NCBI RefSeq assembly: GCF_011077955.1
Contig: NZ_JAALBX010000002.1
Location: 248,001 to 312,000, forward strand
From: Citrobacter freundii
GTDB lineage: Bacteria; Pseudomonadota; Gammaproteobacteria; Enterobacterales; Enterobacteriaceae
Direction: 5' to 3'
Length of the DNA stretch: 64,000 bases
A program made the translations under genes and the position numbers. Shown here piece by piece: positions 1 through 9,242 of the stretch (the first letter of the stretch is position 1; each line of letters opens with the position of its first letter). A model generated the notes under the pieces. The model worked only from the letters and a program-made list of their open reading frames with translations. It searched no databases and was not told the origin of the DNA.

Positions 1-11
1 GAATTTGCAAA

Positions 12-221
12 ATGGCAAAGATCAAAGGTCAAGTGAAGTGGTTCAACGAGTCTAAAGGTTTTGGTTTCATTACCCCGGCTGACGGTAGCAAAGATGTGTT
101 CGTACACTTCTCTGCAATCCAGGGTAACGGCTTCAAAACTCTGGCTGAAGGCCAGAACGTAGAGTTCGAAATTCAGGACGGCCAGAAAGGCCCAGCAGCT
201 GTTAACGTAACTGCTATCTGA
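12..221 (+). CDS. cspC: Cold-shock-like protein CspC
   Basis: A 69-residue single-domain OB-fold nucleic-acid-binding protein. The RNP1 motif KGFGFI (about residues 15-20) and RNP2 motif VFVHF (about 29-33) are intact, and the sequence agrees along its length with E. coli CspC as I remember it. CspC is a constitutive member of the CspA family that binds single-stranded RNA, acts as an antiterminator and stabilises stress mRNAs. In E. coli it is cotranscribed with the small gene yobF, which would lie to the left of the window. The promoter is therefore not visible. A strong terminator follows. Confidence 0.97.
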
Positions 222-262
222 TCGAATTTATGAAACGGTGCCACTGGCGTCGTTTTCATGAA

Positions 263-288
263 AAAGCCCCGCAGCGCGGGGCTTTTTT
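263..288 (+). terminator. Rho-independent terminator of cspC
   Basis: GCCCCGC (266-272) pairs with GCGGGGC (276-282) over a 3-base loop, followed by six T. Confidence 0.9.
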
Positions 289-515
289 ATTGGTATCACA
301 ACACTGCGGCTTGTGGGCCTGGTCATCGGCTTTGCCTTAAAAACGAGGCTTGACCCCTCACAGCGCAAACCGCGGCGTAATTGCAGGACGTTGACTACGC
401 GCCGTTGAAGCGAAATCTATGTTCCCCGCTGTGAAGATGGATTTTTAGCGCGGTAATCTTATCGAACCCTCTGAATCACGTTACACTTGCGGCCTTTACG
501 TTATCCGGAGTCGCC

Positions 516-1328
516 ATGTTCACCTGTCCTCTTTGCCATTCTCCTCTAATTGAAAACAATAAAAGCTTCGCCTGCCCGCAGGGGCACCAGTTTGATAAGG
601 CGAAAGAGGGGTATGTGAATTTGCTGCCGGTGCAGTTCAAGCACTCAAAACAGCCTGGCGATAACAGCGAAATGATGCAGGCGCGACGGGCCTTTCTGGA
701 TGCGGGCCACTACCAGCCGTTGCGACAGCAAGTCGCAGAGATACTGTTGCAAAACCTGACGCCGCAGTCTGAGGCAATTCTGGATATCGGTTGTGGGGAA
801 GGGTATTACACGACGGCATTTGCTGACGTAGCCGCAGCCGTTGGCGCGTGTACTTATGGCCTGGATGTCTCGAAGGTGGCTATTCGTTACGGCGCAAAAC
901 GTTACGCCAACGTGATCTTTTGTGTGGCATCAAGCCATAGGTTGCCGTTTGCCGATGCATCCCTTGATGCGGTTGTCCGCATTTATGCCCCCTGTAAAGC
1001 GCAGGAACTGGCGCGCGTAGTAAAACCTGGCGGCATTGTTGTGACCGTCGCACCCGGTCCGCGGCATCTCATGCAGTTAAAGGGGCTGATTTATGACGAG
1101 ATTAAATTGCACCCGGCGGAAAGTGAAAGCCTGGAGGGATTTTCGTTAAATAAGGCGTTACAGCTGGCGTATACCATGACGTTGAATGCCGGTGAAACCA
1201 GGGCGCTGCTACAGATGACGCCCTTTGCCTGGCGCGCGCGCCCCGAAGTGTGGGCAGCGCTTGATGCTTTCACGGCGTTTGAGTGCGAGACGGATTTTTC
1301 GATTCGTGTCTGGCAACGCGACCTTTAG
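516..1328 (+). CDS. rlmA: 23S rRNA (guanine-745-N1)-methyltransferase RlmA
   Basis: A 270-residue SAM-dependent methyltransferase that modifies G745 of 23S rRNA. A zinc finger opens the protein (CPLC near residue 4, CPQGH near residue 20). The SAM-binding motif I follows ([12 protein letters not shown], about residues 88-99). Length matches the E. coli enzyme of about 269 residues. The ATG at 516 follows a CCGGAG ribosome-binding site. Its stop overlaps the stop of the convergent mntP by four bases, with no room for a terminator between them. Confidence 0.95.
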   Translation: MFTCPLCHSPLIENNKSFACPQGHQFDKAKEGYVNLLPVQFKHSKQPGDNSEMMQARRAFLDAGHYQPLRQQVAEILLQNLTPQSEAILDIGCGEGYYTTAFADVAAAVGACTYGLDVSKVAIRYGAKRYANVIFCVASSHRLPFADASLDAVVRIYAPCKAQELARVVKPGGIVVTVAPGPRHLMQLKGLIYDEIKLHPAESESLEGFSLNKALQLAYTMTLNAGETRALLQMTPFAWRARPEVWAALDAFTAFECETDFSIRVWQRDL

Positions 1329-1891
1329 GCGAAGTGACTCCAAAGTATTTGCGCGCCAATACCCATCAACACCAGGCCGCCAAGAATTTCCGCGCGTTTA
1401 CCCATCAGTGGGCCGATAACCCGGCCCAGCATAATACCCAGCGTAGACATGATTAACGTGGCGCAACCAATCGCCAGTGCGGTATAAACGATATTCGCCT
1501 GCAAAAAAGCAAGGCCGACGCCGACCGCCATGGCATCAATGCTGGTGGCAAAGGCGGTGGTTATTAACAACCACAGGCTGTGACGGCGCTGCTCCATTTT
1601 TTCTTCTTCCGATTCCCCTCGCATGCCTTCGACAATCATTCGTACGCCGAGGAACATCAATAAGGTAAACGCAACCCAGTGGCTCCACTCCAGTACAAAG
1701 TGAGAAGCGAACAGGCCAAGCGCCCAGCCCACGAGTGGGGTCAGCGTTTCGATAATGCCAAAAATGAGACCGATACGAAGCGCATGAGAGAATCGAGGTT
1801 TATAGAGCGTCGCACCCTTGCCAATTGATGCAGCGAAGGCATCCATCGACATACCAAATGCGAGAAGAAGTGTGGCGGAAAGATTCATCAA
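1325..1891 (-). CDS. mntP: Manganese efflux pump MntP
   Basis: A 188-residue inner-membrane protein with six predicted helices and the two DA(F/M)A repeats typical of MntP (MDAFAAS near residue 16, SIDAMAVG near 117). It exports Mn2+ and protects the cell from manganese excess. Length equals E. coli MntP. Regulation is unusually readable here. The roughly 170-base leader carries a yybP-ykoY-type motif, and two MntR-like boxes and a Fur-like box lie further upstream. This agrees with the known control of E. coli mntP by MntR and a manganese riboswitch. It converges on rlmA. Confidence 0.96.
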   Translation of the reverse strand: MMNLSATLLLAFGMSMDAFAASIGKGATLYKPRFSHALRIGLIFGIIETLTPLVGWALGLFASHFVLEWSHWVAFTLLMFLGVRMIVEGMRGESEEEKMEQRRHSLWLLITTAFATSIDAMAVGVGLAFLQANIVYTALAIGCATLIMSTLGIMLGRVIGPLMGKRAEILGGLVLMGIGAQILWSHFA

Positions 1892-1914
1892 TTCGTCCTG
1901 ACCGGGATATCCAT

Positions 1915-2062
1915 ATACACAACCACTGCCCCGGTAATCAGCAGTGAATGTGCCTATGGTCTCGCCTGACTGAAAAGGTACTCAGTCCGTACGTGCCACG
2001 TTTTAACAACGAGTATGTTGACACGTACATTTCCAAATGATGGAAATTAGCTACTCCCCAAC
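1915..2062 (-). promoter_or_regulatory. yybP-ykoY-type manganese riboswitch in the mntP leader
   Basis: On the minus strand GGGGAGTAGC (2049-2058) is followed by a hairpin ATTTCCA/TGGAAAT, then GTGTCAACATACTCG, a second stem region and GTCAGGCGAGACC. This order of conserved loops is that of the yybP-ykoY family, which directly precedes E. coli mntP. The outer limits are approximate. Confidence 0.8.
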
Positions 2063-2133
2063 GACGGGCGCAACAATATCATATTCTCGAAATATAAAAC
2101 AACCCACAAAAGTTGCTATTTTTTTAGTTAATT

Positions 2134-2149
2134 GATAACGATTTTCATT
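2134..2149. promoter_or_regulatory. Fur-box-like sequence upstream of mntP
   Basis: The minus strand reads AATGAAAATCGTTATC, which differs from the Fur core AATGATAATCATTATC at two positions. It lies upstream of the leader, near where the promoter should be. Regulation by Fur is inference. Confidence 0.45.
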
Positions 2150-2202
2150 TAACCAGAAAAGTCATCATAACGTTAAAAAATAGTTTTCATGATGGGCTGA
2201 AA

Positions 2203-2224
2203 TAATATAGCAAGGGCTATAAAA
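2203..2224. promoter_or_regulatory. MntR box 1 (mntP-proximal)
   Basis: The core ATAGCAAGGGCTAT (2207-2220) differs by one base from the MntR core ATAGCAAAGGCTAT. MntR with Mn2+ activates mntP in E. coli. Confidence 0.7.
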
Positions 2225-2243
2225 GTGCTTAATTAAAATTCAA

Positions 2244-2265
2244 AAACATAGACAAGGCTATTATT
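2244..2265. promoter_or_regulatory. MntR box 2 (mntP-distal)
   Basis: AAACATAG (2244-2251) and AGGCTAT (2255-2261) align with the 22-base MntR consensus. The box is 41 bases from box 1, about four helical turns, and ends just before the yobD stop codon. Confidence 0.6.
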
Positions 2266-2272
2266 TAATCAT

Positions 2273-2728
2273 CTAATTATTAACAAGAAATTTATAAATC
2301 CTCTCCAGATCGTCTATATTTTTTACCCGCACAAGTAAGCGTCGCTGTTCTAATTGCATTACCAGTACGCCATCTTCCGATAAATTCATCTCTTTGATGC
2401 GGTTATATTCCATCCAGGAACTGGCGAAGAAAAAGCCACGGGATTTGAAAATGATGCACGGCTGACGAAGCCAGAAAAGATAAACCGCCAGTAGCGCCAG
2501 CGCACTTAATAACCATGTTGTCAGGAGCGCGCCATGAGAGGCGATATTGTTGTAGATCAGAATCCCCACCAGCCCGATGAAGATAGCACCATCAACGCGG
2601 CCCCGCCGTAACAGGGGGACAGTTAACAACGTTTCGCCGTTACGTTTGGGGATAATCACGCTGTCATAAATGGCCCATGCCAGTAGAACCACAATAAACA
2701 GGATTAGAAGCCAGTCCGTTAATATCAT
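2273..2728 (-). CDS. yobD: DUF986 inner-membrane protein YobD
   Basis: A 151-residue membrane protein with about three hydrophobic segments (residues 4-22, 47-62, 69-86) and a soluble C-terminal half. Length and position (downstream of manZ, upstream of mntP on the same strand) match E. coli YobD. Function is unknown. It starts 63 bases after manZ, beyond a strong terminator, so it is either read through from manXYZ or has its own weak promoter. Confidence 0.9.
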   Translation of the reverse strand: MILTDWLLILFIVVLLAWAIYDSVIIPKRNGETLLTVPLLRRGRVDGAIFIGLVGILIYNNIASHGALLTTWLLSALALLAVYLFWLRQPCIIFKSRGFFFASSWMEYNRIKEMNLSEDGVLVMQLEQRRLLVRVKNIDDLERIYKFLVNN

Positions 2729-2742
2729 GCATGTTCCCTAAT

Positions 2743-2768
2743 AAAAAACCGGGGGCAGGCCCCCGGTG
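2743..2768 (-). terminator. Terminator after manXYZ
   Basis: On the minus strand ACCGGGGGC pairs with GCCCCCGGT over a 2-base loop (2748-2767) and is followed by a run of T. Confidence 0.85.
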
Positions 2769-2791
2769 ATAATACGTAGCAAAAAGGTATA

Positions 2792-3658
2792 TTACAGCCC
2801 TAACAAGCCAACCGCATAGCCTGCAATACCAATCACGAAGAAGCCGACGATAATCCACAACGGATTGACTTTCTTACGCAGCAGCCACATACAGGCGAAG
2901 GTAAGCAGTAACGGCACAAGGCCTGGCATAAGCTGATCGAGAATGGTTTGTACGGTGGTGACTTTCACCGCGCCGGTCTGATCGGTCACGCGCGAGACCA
3001 CAAGCGGAATATTCACATGCGTCCACTTGTTGACTAGCGCCCCCATGACAAACAGGCCGAGAATTGACGCCCCTTCAGTCAGTTTTTGCAGGAAGCCGCC
3101 GCCCATATCCTTAACAATATCGATCCCTTTGCGGTAGCCGTAAGCCACGCCGTAATAACGCGTCGCCAGACGAACGGCGTTAAACAGAATAAAGAACAGG
3201 AGTGGACCTAACAGACTGCCACTCATAGCGATACCTGCACCAAGCGCAGCGAAGACCGGCCGGACCGTACCCCAGAAGATAGGATCGCCCACGCCCGCGA
3301 GCGGTCCCATCAAACCGACTTTAATCCCGTTTATCGCCCCATCGTCAATGGCTGCCCCGTTGGCACGTTTCTCTTCCATTGCAAGCGTCACGCCCAACAC
3401 GGGTGCGGCAACATAAGGATGGGTATTGAAAAACTCCAGGTGACGTTTAATTGCCTGACGTCGCGCCTCATTATTTTCCGGATACAGGCGTTTAATCGCC
3501 GGGATCATTGAGAAGCAAAAGCCCAGCGCCTGCATACGTTCGAAGTTCCACGAACCCTGAAACAGGTTTGAGCGAATAAACACGCCGCGAATGTCGCTTT
3601 GGGTTAGTTTCTTCTCAGTCGTGGTAGTGGTTTTAGTCATATCAACCATGTCGCTCAC
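2792..3658 (-). CDS. manZ: PTS mannose transporter subunit IID (ManZ)
   Basis: A 288-residue IID membrane component of the mannose/glucose/glucosamine phosphotransferase system. With ManY it forms the membrane channel. The first 30 residues are soluble and Thr/Lys-rich. The core carries the family stretches QGSWNFERMQALGF (about residue 35) and GPLAGVGDPIFWGT (about 113). It is a few residues longer than E. coli ManZ at the N-terminus, where the first ATG and a second Met at residue 4 are both possible starts. It is third in manXYZ, three bases after manY. Confidence 0.96.
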   Translation of the reverse strand: MSDMVDMTKTTTTTEKKLTQSDIRGVFIRSNLFQGSWNFERMQALGFCFSMIPAIKRLYPENNEARRQAIKRHLEFFNTHPYVAAPVLGVTLAMEEKRANGAAIDDGAINGIKVGLMGPLAGVGDPIFWGTVRPVFAALGAGIAMSGSLLGPLLFFILFNAVRLATRYYGVAYGYRKGIDIVKDMGGGFLQKLTEGASILGLFVMGALVNKWTHVNIPLVVSRVTDQTGAVKVTTVQTILDQLMPGLVPLLLTFACMWLLRKKVNPLWIIVGFFVIGIAGYAVGLLGL

Positions 3659-3661
3659 CTG

Positions 3662-4462
3662 CTAGTCCAGTTCGTTATCAAGGTCGTTAGCGCCAGCCGC
3701 CTGAACAGGCGCCGCAGCGGAACGGTTGTATTTCGGGCTCAGTTGGATGTAGAGGACTGCCATCACAGCGCCAATGACACCCAGGGCGACCAGGTTGAAG
3801 TTAGTAAACGCCGCGGTAACGAAGCCAAGGTAGAAGAACGGCATCAGGTAGCCTGCGCGCATCATGTTGATGACCATTGCGTAACCAACCACGACGATCA
3901 TGCCGCCGGCAATATTAAGACCACCCGTGACGACTTCAGGGATAGCGTTCAACATGCCCTGGACTTCGCTGGTACCCACAGAAACCGCAACGATGACCGC
4001 CGGGATGGCGATACGCATTGCTTGCAGGAACAAAGACGAGACGTGTATCCAGGATAATGCCGTGAGGTTGCCTTTTTCCGCCGCGCTATCTGCGGCATGC
4101 TGGAACGCGACGGTAATGGTACGAACGATAATGGTCAGCACCTGTCCTGCAGCGGCCAGCGGGATAGCCAGCGCGATACCGGCGCCAATGCTTTGGTGGC
4201 CCGCGATAACCAGGACGGTAGAAATGATAGAAGCCAGCGCCGCATCAGGGGCAACCGCCGCACCGATGTTCATCCAGCCAAGGGCGATCATTTCCAGGGT
4301 ACCCCCGATAATAATACCGGTCTTCATATCACCGAGTACGGCCCCAATGAGGGTACAGGCGACGAGTGGGCGGTGAAACTGAAATTCATCGAGTACCGAC
4401 TCCATACCTGCGATACACGCGACGATGAACACCAGCACAATCTGAAGAGTGGTAATCTCCAT
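3662..4462 (-). CDS. manY: PTS mannose transporter subunit IIC (ManY)
   Basis: A 266-residue polytopic IIC component, full length compared with E. coli ManY. It starts with MEITTLQIVLVF, directly hydrophobic, and contains Gly/Ala-rich helices through residue 245 before a short hydrophilic tail. It translocates mannose, glucose, glucosamine and related sugars together with ManZ. In E. coli the same complex is a receptor for some bacteriocins and for lambda DNA entry. The gene lies 68 bases after manX, with an AGGAG site before its ATG. Confidence 0.97.
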   Translation of the reverse strand: MEITTLQIVLVFIVACIAGMESVLDEFQFHRPLVACTLIGAVLGDMKTGIIIGGTLEMIALGWMNIGAAVAPDAALASIISTVLVIAGHQSIGAGIALAIPLAAAGQVLTIIVRTITVAFQHAADSAAEKGNLTALSWIHVSSLFLQAMRIAIPAVIVAVSVGTSEVQGMLNAIPEVVTGGLNIAGGMIVVVGYAMVINMMRAGYLMPFFYLGFVTAAFTNFNLVALGVIGAVMAVLYIQLSPKYNRSAAAPVQAAGANDLDNELD

Positions 4463-4530
4463 TGTACTTCTCCTATGTCATTAACAGACTTAAGTGTGAG
4501 AGCTGAAAAACGTTATTTACCGGGGCATGC

Positions 4531-5499
4531 TCAGGGCGTGACCTTCTGGATTAAATCCATCATCTTCAGTTTCTGATCGTTGGAGACTTTGCGGACTTCA
4601 AGCTCGATGCCGCGGGCATTCAGTTTTTTAAATGCCTCGATATCGTTGCTGTCTACCGACACCGCATTATTGACCTGCGTTTTGCCTTGTCGGTACGCCA
4701 TCCCGCCAATGTTCACCGAGGTAATTTTCACGCCGCCTTCCACAACGCGCTCAACATCGGTTGGGTTCGTGAACAGCAGCATGACGCGCTCACCGGCATA
4801 TTTCGGGTTGTTATAGACGCGGATCATTTTGTCGACACCGACGACGTGGGCGGTGACGCCGGGCGGAGCCACCTGGGTGAGCAGCGTTTTACGCACCGTA
4901 TCAGCGGCAACTTCATCGCTAACGACGATGATGCGCGAAACGTTGGTTTCCTTGGTCCAGCGGGTGGCAACCTGGCCGTGGATTAAGCGGTCATCAATAC
5001 GGGCAAGGCCAATGACCATATAGTCATTCGGCCCCATGGGTTTTACGGGCGCTGCGGCTTTAGGCGCTGCCGCAGTGGGAGCAGGGGCGGCTTTTTCAAC
5101 CGGTTTGGCTTTAAGCGCCTTCACGCCTTCACGTCCGGTTTCAACTGCCAGCGCGACCAGTTCGTCAAAGGACGGGTTATCGTCTCGCGCCATTAAGGTT
5201 TCTACTAACATCGGAATATTAACGCCAGCGATCACTTCGTAATGCTCTTTATCGACGACAATGCGGCTTGCGGCGTTAAACGGGCTGCCGCCCCATGTAT
5301 CGACGAGAAACAACACGCCTTGCTGGGTATCAAGCTTCGTTAATTGTGCGTTGTATTTCTCGATCAGTGTTTCCGCATTTTCACCGGGAACAAAATCAAT
5401 CCAACCCACATTTTCTTGCTCGCCCAATAGCATCTCGGCGGTTTTGAGCAGTTGCTCAGCGGCCCAACCGTGAGTGCCTATGACAATAGCAATAGTCAC
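4531..5499 (-). CDS. manX: PTS mannose transporter subunit IIAB (ManX)
   Basis: A 322-residue fused cytoplasmic IIA-IIB protein. The IIA domain carries the phosphorylated His10 in IGTHGWAAE. An Ala/Pro-rich linker (about residues 132-155) leads to IIB, whose phosphorylated His (about 175) is in DDRLIHGQVATRW. The GTG start at 5499 is supported by AGGAGG six bases upstream, and E. coli manX also uses GTG. The upstream region carries Mlc-like and CRP-like sites. In E. coli the mRNA is also silenced by the small RNA SgrS during sugar-phosphate stress, but no sRNA gene was seen here. Confidence 0.97.
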   Translation of the reverse strand: MTIAIVIGTHGWAAEQLLKTAEMLLGEQENVGWIDFVPGENAETLIEKYNAQLTKLDTQQGVLFLVDTWGGSPFNAASRIVVDKEHYEVIAGVNIPMLVETLMARDDNPSFDELVALAVETGREGVKALKAKPVEKAAPAPTAAAPKAAAPVKPMGPNDYMVIGLARIDDRLIHGQVATRWTKETNVSRIIVVSDEVAADTVRKTLLTQVAPPGVTAHVVGVDKMIRVYNNPKYAGERVMLLFTNPTDVERVVEGGVKITSVNIGGMAYRQGKTQVNNAVSVDSNDIEAFKKLNARGIELEVRKVSNDQKLKMMDLIQKVTP

Positions 5500-5612
5500 G
5501 TGCTACCTCCTTAATTGTATTAACACTCCCTTAACGAGAGTATTGTGAATCTGCACCGGCTTACCGAATCGATTCAGATAAGGTGTTGACTGAAAATTAA
5601 CGTAAATCGTGA

Positions 5613-5637
5613 TTTATTTTAGATAGTGAAAAAATAA
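5613..5637. promoter_or_regulatory. Mlc-operator-like palindrome upstream of manX
   Basis: TTATTTT (5614-5620) and AAAATAA (5631-5637) form an interrupted palindrome like the AT-rich Mlc operators of E. coli ptsG and manX. Assigned by resemblance and position about 115 bases before manX. Confidence 0.45.
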
Positions 5638-5641
5638 TTTA

Positions 5642-5657
5642 TGTGATGAAGATCCGT
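5642..5657. promoter_or_regulatory. CRP-site-like half palindrome
   Basis: TGTGA (5642-5646), six bases, then TCCGT. The left half-site is perfect and the right half is poor. E. coli manX is CRP-activated. Confidence 0.35.
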
Positions 5658-5771
5658 AATTTAGCTTTAGCCGTATCCCAAAAATTTGTGCTAAAAATTA
5701 TGGTCAATGTATGTGTCAACAAAATTGCAAATTCTGGTAAATCTTTGCAAAAGCCTGATTCCGTTTGGTAA

Positions 5772-5886
5772 TGTAGGCGTCTTATTAATTTTCAGGAGTA
5801 GCGGGCAGAAGCCCACCGTATGGATCGTCACCGACGTCATTTCACTTCAGCCTGTTTGCAGGCCCCTCGTCATACCGACGCCTCAC
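5772..5886 (+). promoter_or_regulatory. Structured leader of yoaE, candidate yybP-ykoY-like element
   Basis: AGGCGTC (5775-5781) pairs perfectly with GACGCCT (5877-5883). Inside lie GGAGTAGC (5795-5802), a hairpin GGGC-AGAA-GCCC (5803-5814), GTATG (5818-5822) paired with CATAC (5871-5875), CGTCACCG, and a hairpin GCCTG-TTTG-CAGGC (5850-5863). A closing stem, a GGAGTAGC loop followed at once by a hairpin, and a further long arm is the plan of the yybP-ykoY manganese riboswitch. That family often precedes TerC-type genes such as yoaE. The match is partial, and the 3' conserved loop is not convincing. Confidence 0.45.
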
Positions 5887-5962
5887 ATCTAATGTTAGCA
5901 ACTGTTCTTGCGCCCGCGAATTGTGCGGTGTCGTTTAGTCATTCCTTATGCTGGAGCCAGTT

Positions 5963-7522
5963 ATGGAATTATTAATGGACCCCTCACTCTGGGTGGGTTT
6001 GCTGACGCTTGTGGTTCTGGAAATCGTTCTTGGTATCGATAACCTGGTATTTATCGCCATCCTTGCGGATAAACTGCCGCCAAAGCAGCGTGATAAAGCG
6101 CGTTTAATAGGTTTGTCGCTGGCGCTAGTAATGCGACTGGGCCTGCTGTCGTTGATTTCCTGGATGGTGACACTAACGCGTCCGTTATTCACCGTCATGG
6201 ATTTTACGTTCTCGGGACGAGATCTGATCATGCTGCTCGGGGGGCTATTCCTGTTATTTAAAGCCACCACAGAGCTTCATGAACGGCTGGAAAACAAACA
6301 GCACGACAGCGCCCATGGTAAAGGGTACGCCAGTTTCTGGGTTGTGGTGGTGCAGATTGTTATTCTTGACGCCGTCTTCTCACTGGATGCGGTAATTACG
6401 GCCGTAGGTATGGTGAATCATCTGCCGGTAATGATGGCGGCGGTGATCATCGCTATGGCGGTCATGCTGTTGGCTTCGAAGCCGCTGACGCGTTTTGTGA
6501 ACCAGCATCCGACGGTGGTCGTGCTCTGCCTGAGCTTCCTGCTGATGATTGGACTGAGCCTGGTGGCGGAAGGCTTCGGTTTCCATATTCCTAAAGGCTA
6601 TCTGTACGCGGCTATTGGCTTCTCCATTCTGATTGAACTGTTTAACCAGATTGCGCGCCGTAACTTCGTTAAGCACCAGTCAAGTCTGCCGTTACGCGCT
6701 CGCACCGCGCAAGCCATCCTGAGTTTGATGGGAGGCAATAAAAAAGCCAACGTGCAGACGGAGGCGGAAGGTTCAGCGATGGTGCCAATCCAGTTGGAAT
6801 CGTTCGCCGAAGAAGAGCGCTATATGATTAACGGTGTCCTGACGCTTGCGTCGCGCTCGCTGCGTAGCATTATGACGCCGCGTGGTGAAATCAGTTGGGT
6901 TGACGCACAACTGAGCGTTGACGAAATCCGTGAGCAGCTTTTGTCTTCACCGCATAGCCTGTTCCCGGTATGTCGTGGCGAATTGGATGAAGTCATCGGT
7001 ATCGTGCGGGCCAAAGAGTTGTTGGTCGCGCTGGAAGAGGGTGTGGATGTGGCGGCGATTGCCGCAGCGTCTCCTGCCATCGTCGTTCCTGAAACGCTCG
7101 ACCCGATCAATCTGCTGGGCGTATTGCGCCGTGCTCGCGGCAGCTTTGTTATCGTCAATAACGAATTTGGCGTGGTGCAGGGGCTGGTTACGCCGCTTGA
7201 CGTGCTGGAGGCCATTGCCGGCGAATTCCCGGACGCCGACGAAACGCCGGAAATTGTGGCCGATGGCGACGGTTGGTTAGTGAAGGGCGGAACGGATTTG
7301 CATGCGTTGCAGCAGCATCTCGCGGTGTCTACTCTGGTCAATGACGAAGAGGATATTGCCACCGTGGCAGGCCTCGTGATTGCGGTTAATGGCCAAATCC
7401 CGCGTGTAGGCGATGTGCTGGAAGTGGCTCCACTGCGAATAACGATTGTTAAAGCCAACGACTATCGCGTTGATTTGGTTCGGGTTGTCAAAGACGAACC
7501 CGAACATGATGAAGAAGAGTAA
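5963..7522 (+). CDS. yoaE: TerC-family membrane protein with CBS and CorC domains (YoaE)
   Basis: A 519-residue protein. The N-terminal TerC domain (about residues 1-235) has seven or so helices and acidic membrane motifs (EIVLGIDN near 20, [12 protein letters not shown] near 135). A CBS pair and a C-terminal CorC/HlyC domain follow (about 300-510). TerC relatives are linked to Mn2+ export, including metalation of secreted proteins, so a metal role is likely but inferred. An upstream in-frame ATG at 5948 exists. The ATG at 5963 is preferred because it has GGAG six bases before it and gives the E. coli-like start MELLMDPS. Its stop abuts that of the convergent pdeD. Confidence 0.95.
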   Translation: MELLMDPSLWVGLLTLVVLEIVLGIDNLVFIAILADKLPPKQRDKARLIGLSLALVMRLGLLSLISWMVTLTRPLFTVMDFTFSGRDLIMLLGGLFLLFKATTELHERLENKQHDSAHGKGYASFWVVVVQIVILDAVFSLDAVITAVGMVNHLPVMMAAVIIAMAVMLLASKPLTRFVNQHPTVVVLCLSFLLMIGLSLVAEGFGFHIPKGYLYAAIGFSILIELFNQIARRNFVKHQSSLPLRARTAQAILSLMGGNKKANVQTEAEGSAMVPIQLESFAEEERYMINGVLTLASRSLRSIMTPRGEISWVDAQLSVDEIREQLLSSPHSLFPVCRGELDEVIGIVRAKELLVALEEGVDVAAIAAASPAIVVPETLDPINLLGVLRRARGSFVIVNNEFGVVQGLVTPLDVLEAIAGEFPDADETPEIVADGDGWLVKGGTDLHALQQHLAVSTLVNDEEDIATVAGLVIAVNGQIPRVGDVLEVAPLRITIVKANDYRVDLVRVVKDEPEHDEEE

Positions 7523-9121
7523 TTAACGCAAGGTCAGCGCCGAGCGTGGCTTTTCTTTGTTAGTGGCAGGTGGCGGTAAGTCACCTGCCAGCCAACGCGG
7601 AAAATCCGCAATTGGCATCGGTTTTGCGAACAAATACCCCTGTAGCACCGATACACCGTGACGACGTAAATATCCTTCCTGTAGTTCGGTCTCAACCCCT
7701 TCCGCCACCAGTGCGATTTTCAGTCGCTTGCCAAGCGCGATAATAATATCGGTCACCGTCGAATTCACCGCGTCAGTCCCAATAGCCGCAGTAAAGCTCT
7801 TATCGATTTTCAGCACGTTGGGATTGAGGCGTTCAAGATAAGACAACGAACTTTGCCCGGTGCCAAAATCATCAATCGCCAGTTGCACACCCATCTGGTG
7901 CAGTTCTCTCACTATCCGATAATCCATATCCGGCAAGGCATCGCGCTCGGTAAGTTCCAGCATCAGTTGTTGTTCAGGCTTATAAGGGAACCAGTAACGA
8001 CGCAGATCTTTGATAATGACGCCCCGATGAAAATGACTTGCGGCGACATTAATACTGATATGAAACTGTTCGGTACTCGGGAATAAATGCAGATGGCGCA
8101 CAGTTTCAATTAACACATAGCGGGTCAGCGGGGCTATCAAATCCTGCTGCTCGGCAAGGGGAATAAACACATCCGGCGAAATCCAGCCCTGACGCGGATT
8201 TTTCCAGCGAAGCAGGATCTCAACGCCGATACACTGTCGGTCGCGCGCGCGCACCAGCGGTTGGCAAAACACTTCAAACTCATGGGCGGCCATGCCAAGG
8301 TTAATTTCCCAGGAGAAGCTCATTCGCGTTGCGGTGGCAAGCCAGGTGATATAGCCCGTCAAAAGGCTAATCATTATCGCAAGCGGTATCTGCGCAGGCA
8401 GGCTTTTCAGCGCCGCCGCCCCGGGAGATGGCCCTGTGACGACCACCGCCAGCGGGTAACGTTTAGAATAAAAGCGATGCTCAACAAGACCCGGCTTGCG
8501 GGGCCGAATATCCTGAATAACCTTTTTATCCACCAGATAGTCATTGGCGACGTTGAGTACCGCTTTTTCAATCATCGGCGGCTGCGGCTTAAGCGTTAAC
8601 GCCGCCAGAAGTTCGATATTAACGGTCTGGATGACACCGCTCTGACCATCGGGACTGGAAGGTTCCCAGAGCAATAAAATAGGTGAGCCGGGAAGCAACG
8701 AACTGGCTATCGCAAGTCGCATTACGGGATGCACAGAAGGCAGGCTTGGCTGGAGTTGGCTAATGGGGATATCGCGCTGACCGAAGACACTTGAGCAGTA
8801 AAGATTACCTTGTTTGACAAGACCAATCGATCGCACGGTCTGAAGGCGGGCTGCCTGTTCGCGCAACTGATATTGCGCCATATCACAAGGAATACCTGTC
8901 AGGACAGCCAGCGATTTTCGCGCGACCTCAATGGGTTCAAGCACGGATTCCAGCGAGGTGACAGCGCGCTGATTATAGGTATCAATTTCCCGTTTATAGT
9001 CGCTCTGCACGGTATAATAACGCAGCCCCAGCGTCACGATAAAAGTGATAGTGGCAAGAATGATGCAAAGTATGAAACGTTTACGCCGATAGCGGTAAAT
9101 GATGCGCTGAGCTGGATGCAT
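7523..9121 (-). CDS. pdeD: Cyclic-di-GMP phosphodiesterase with CSS sensor domain (PdeD)
   Basis: A 532-residue inner-membrane enzyme, formerly YoaD. TM1 spans about residues 15-33. The periplasmic CSS domain contains CD near residue 79 and the YCSSVFG motif near 108, whose cysteines control activity by disulfide state in this family. TM2 lies at about 243-262. The EAL domain (about 267-515) has EILLRW, DDFGTGQSSLSYL, DKSF and AEGVET, all needed for c-di-GMP hydrolysis to pGpG, so it should be active. It should connect periplasmic redox (dsbB is also in this window) to biofilm and motility. Confidence 0.94.
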   Translation of the reverse strand: MHPAQRIIYRYRRKRFILCIILATITFIVTLGLRYYTVQSDYKREIDTYNQRAVTSLESVLEPIEVARKSLAVLTGIPCDMAQYQLREQAARLQTVRSIGLVKQGNLYCSSVFGQRDIPISQLQPSLPSVHPVMRLAIASSLLPGSPILLLWEPSSPDGQSGVIQTVNIELLAALTLKPQPPMIEKAVLNVANDYLVDKKVIQDIRPRKPGLVEHRFYSKRYPLAVVVTGPSPGAAALKSLPAQIPLAIMISLLTGYITWLATATRMSFSWEINLGMAAHEFEVFCQPLVRARDRQCIGVEILLRWKNPRQGWISPDVFIPLAEQQDLIAPLTRYVLIETVRHLHLFPSTEQFHISINVAASHFHRGVIIKDLRRYWFPYKPEQQLMLELTERDALPDMDYRIVRELHQMGVQLAIDDFGTGQSSLSYLERLNPNVLKIDKSFTAAIGTDAVNSTVTDIIIALGKRLKIALVAEGVETELQEGYLRRHGVSVLQGYLFAKPMPIADFPRWLAGDLPPPATNKEKPRSALTLR

Positions 9122-9207
9122 CTCCGTGGCCTCTCAATGCTTTCTCAACCGATGAGAAAGTGAACACTGAAAGTGTAGTGGGGTTTAGGTATGGACGAGG
9201 TGGACTT

Positions 9208-9240
9208 GAAAAAAAAAGTGCCGCGCTGGCGGCACTTTAC
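9208..9240 (-). terminator. Terminator of sdaA
   Basis: AAGTGCCGC (9216-9224) pairs with GCGGCACTT (9229-9237) over a 4-base loop. On the minus strand it is followed by a long T run. Confidence 0.9.
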
Positions 9241-9242
9241 GT

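Noticed and set aside
6820-7458. A 212-codon minus-strand frame inside yoaE
   Set aside because: Ser/Thr/Arg-rich composition with no motif, opposite to conserved CBS and CorC coding sequence.
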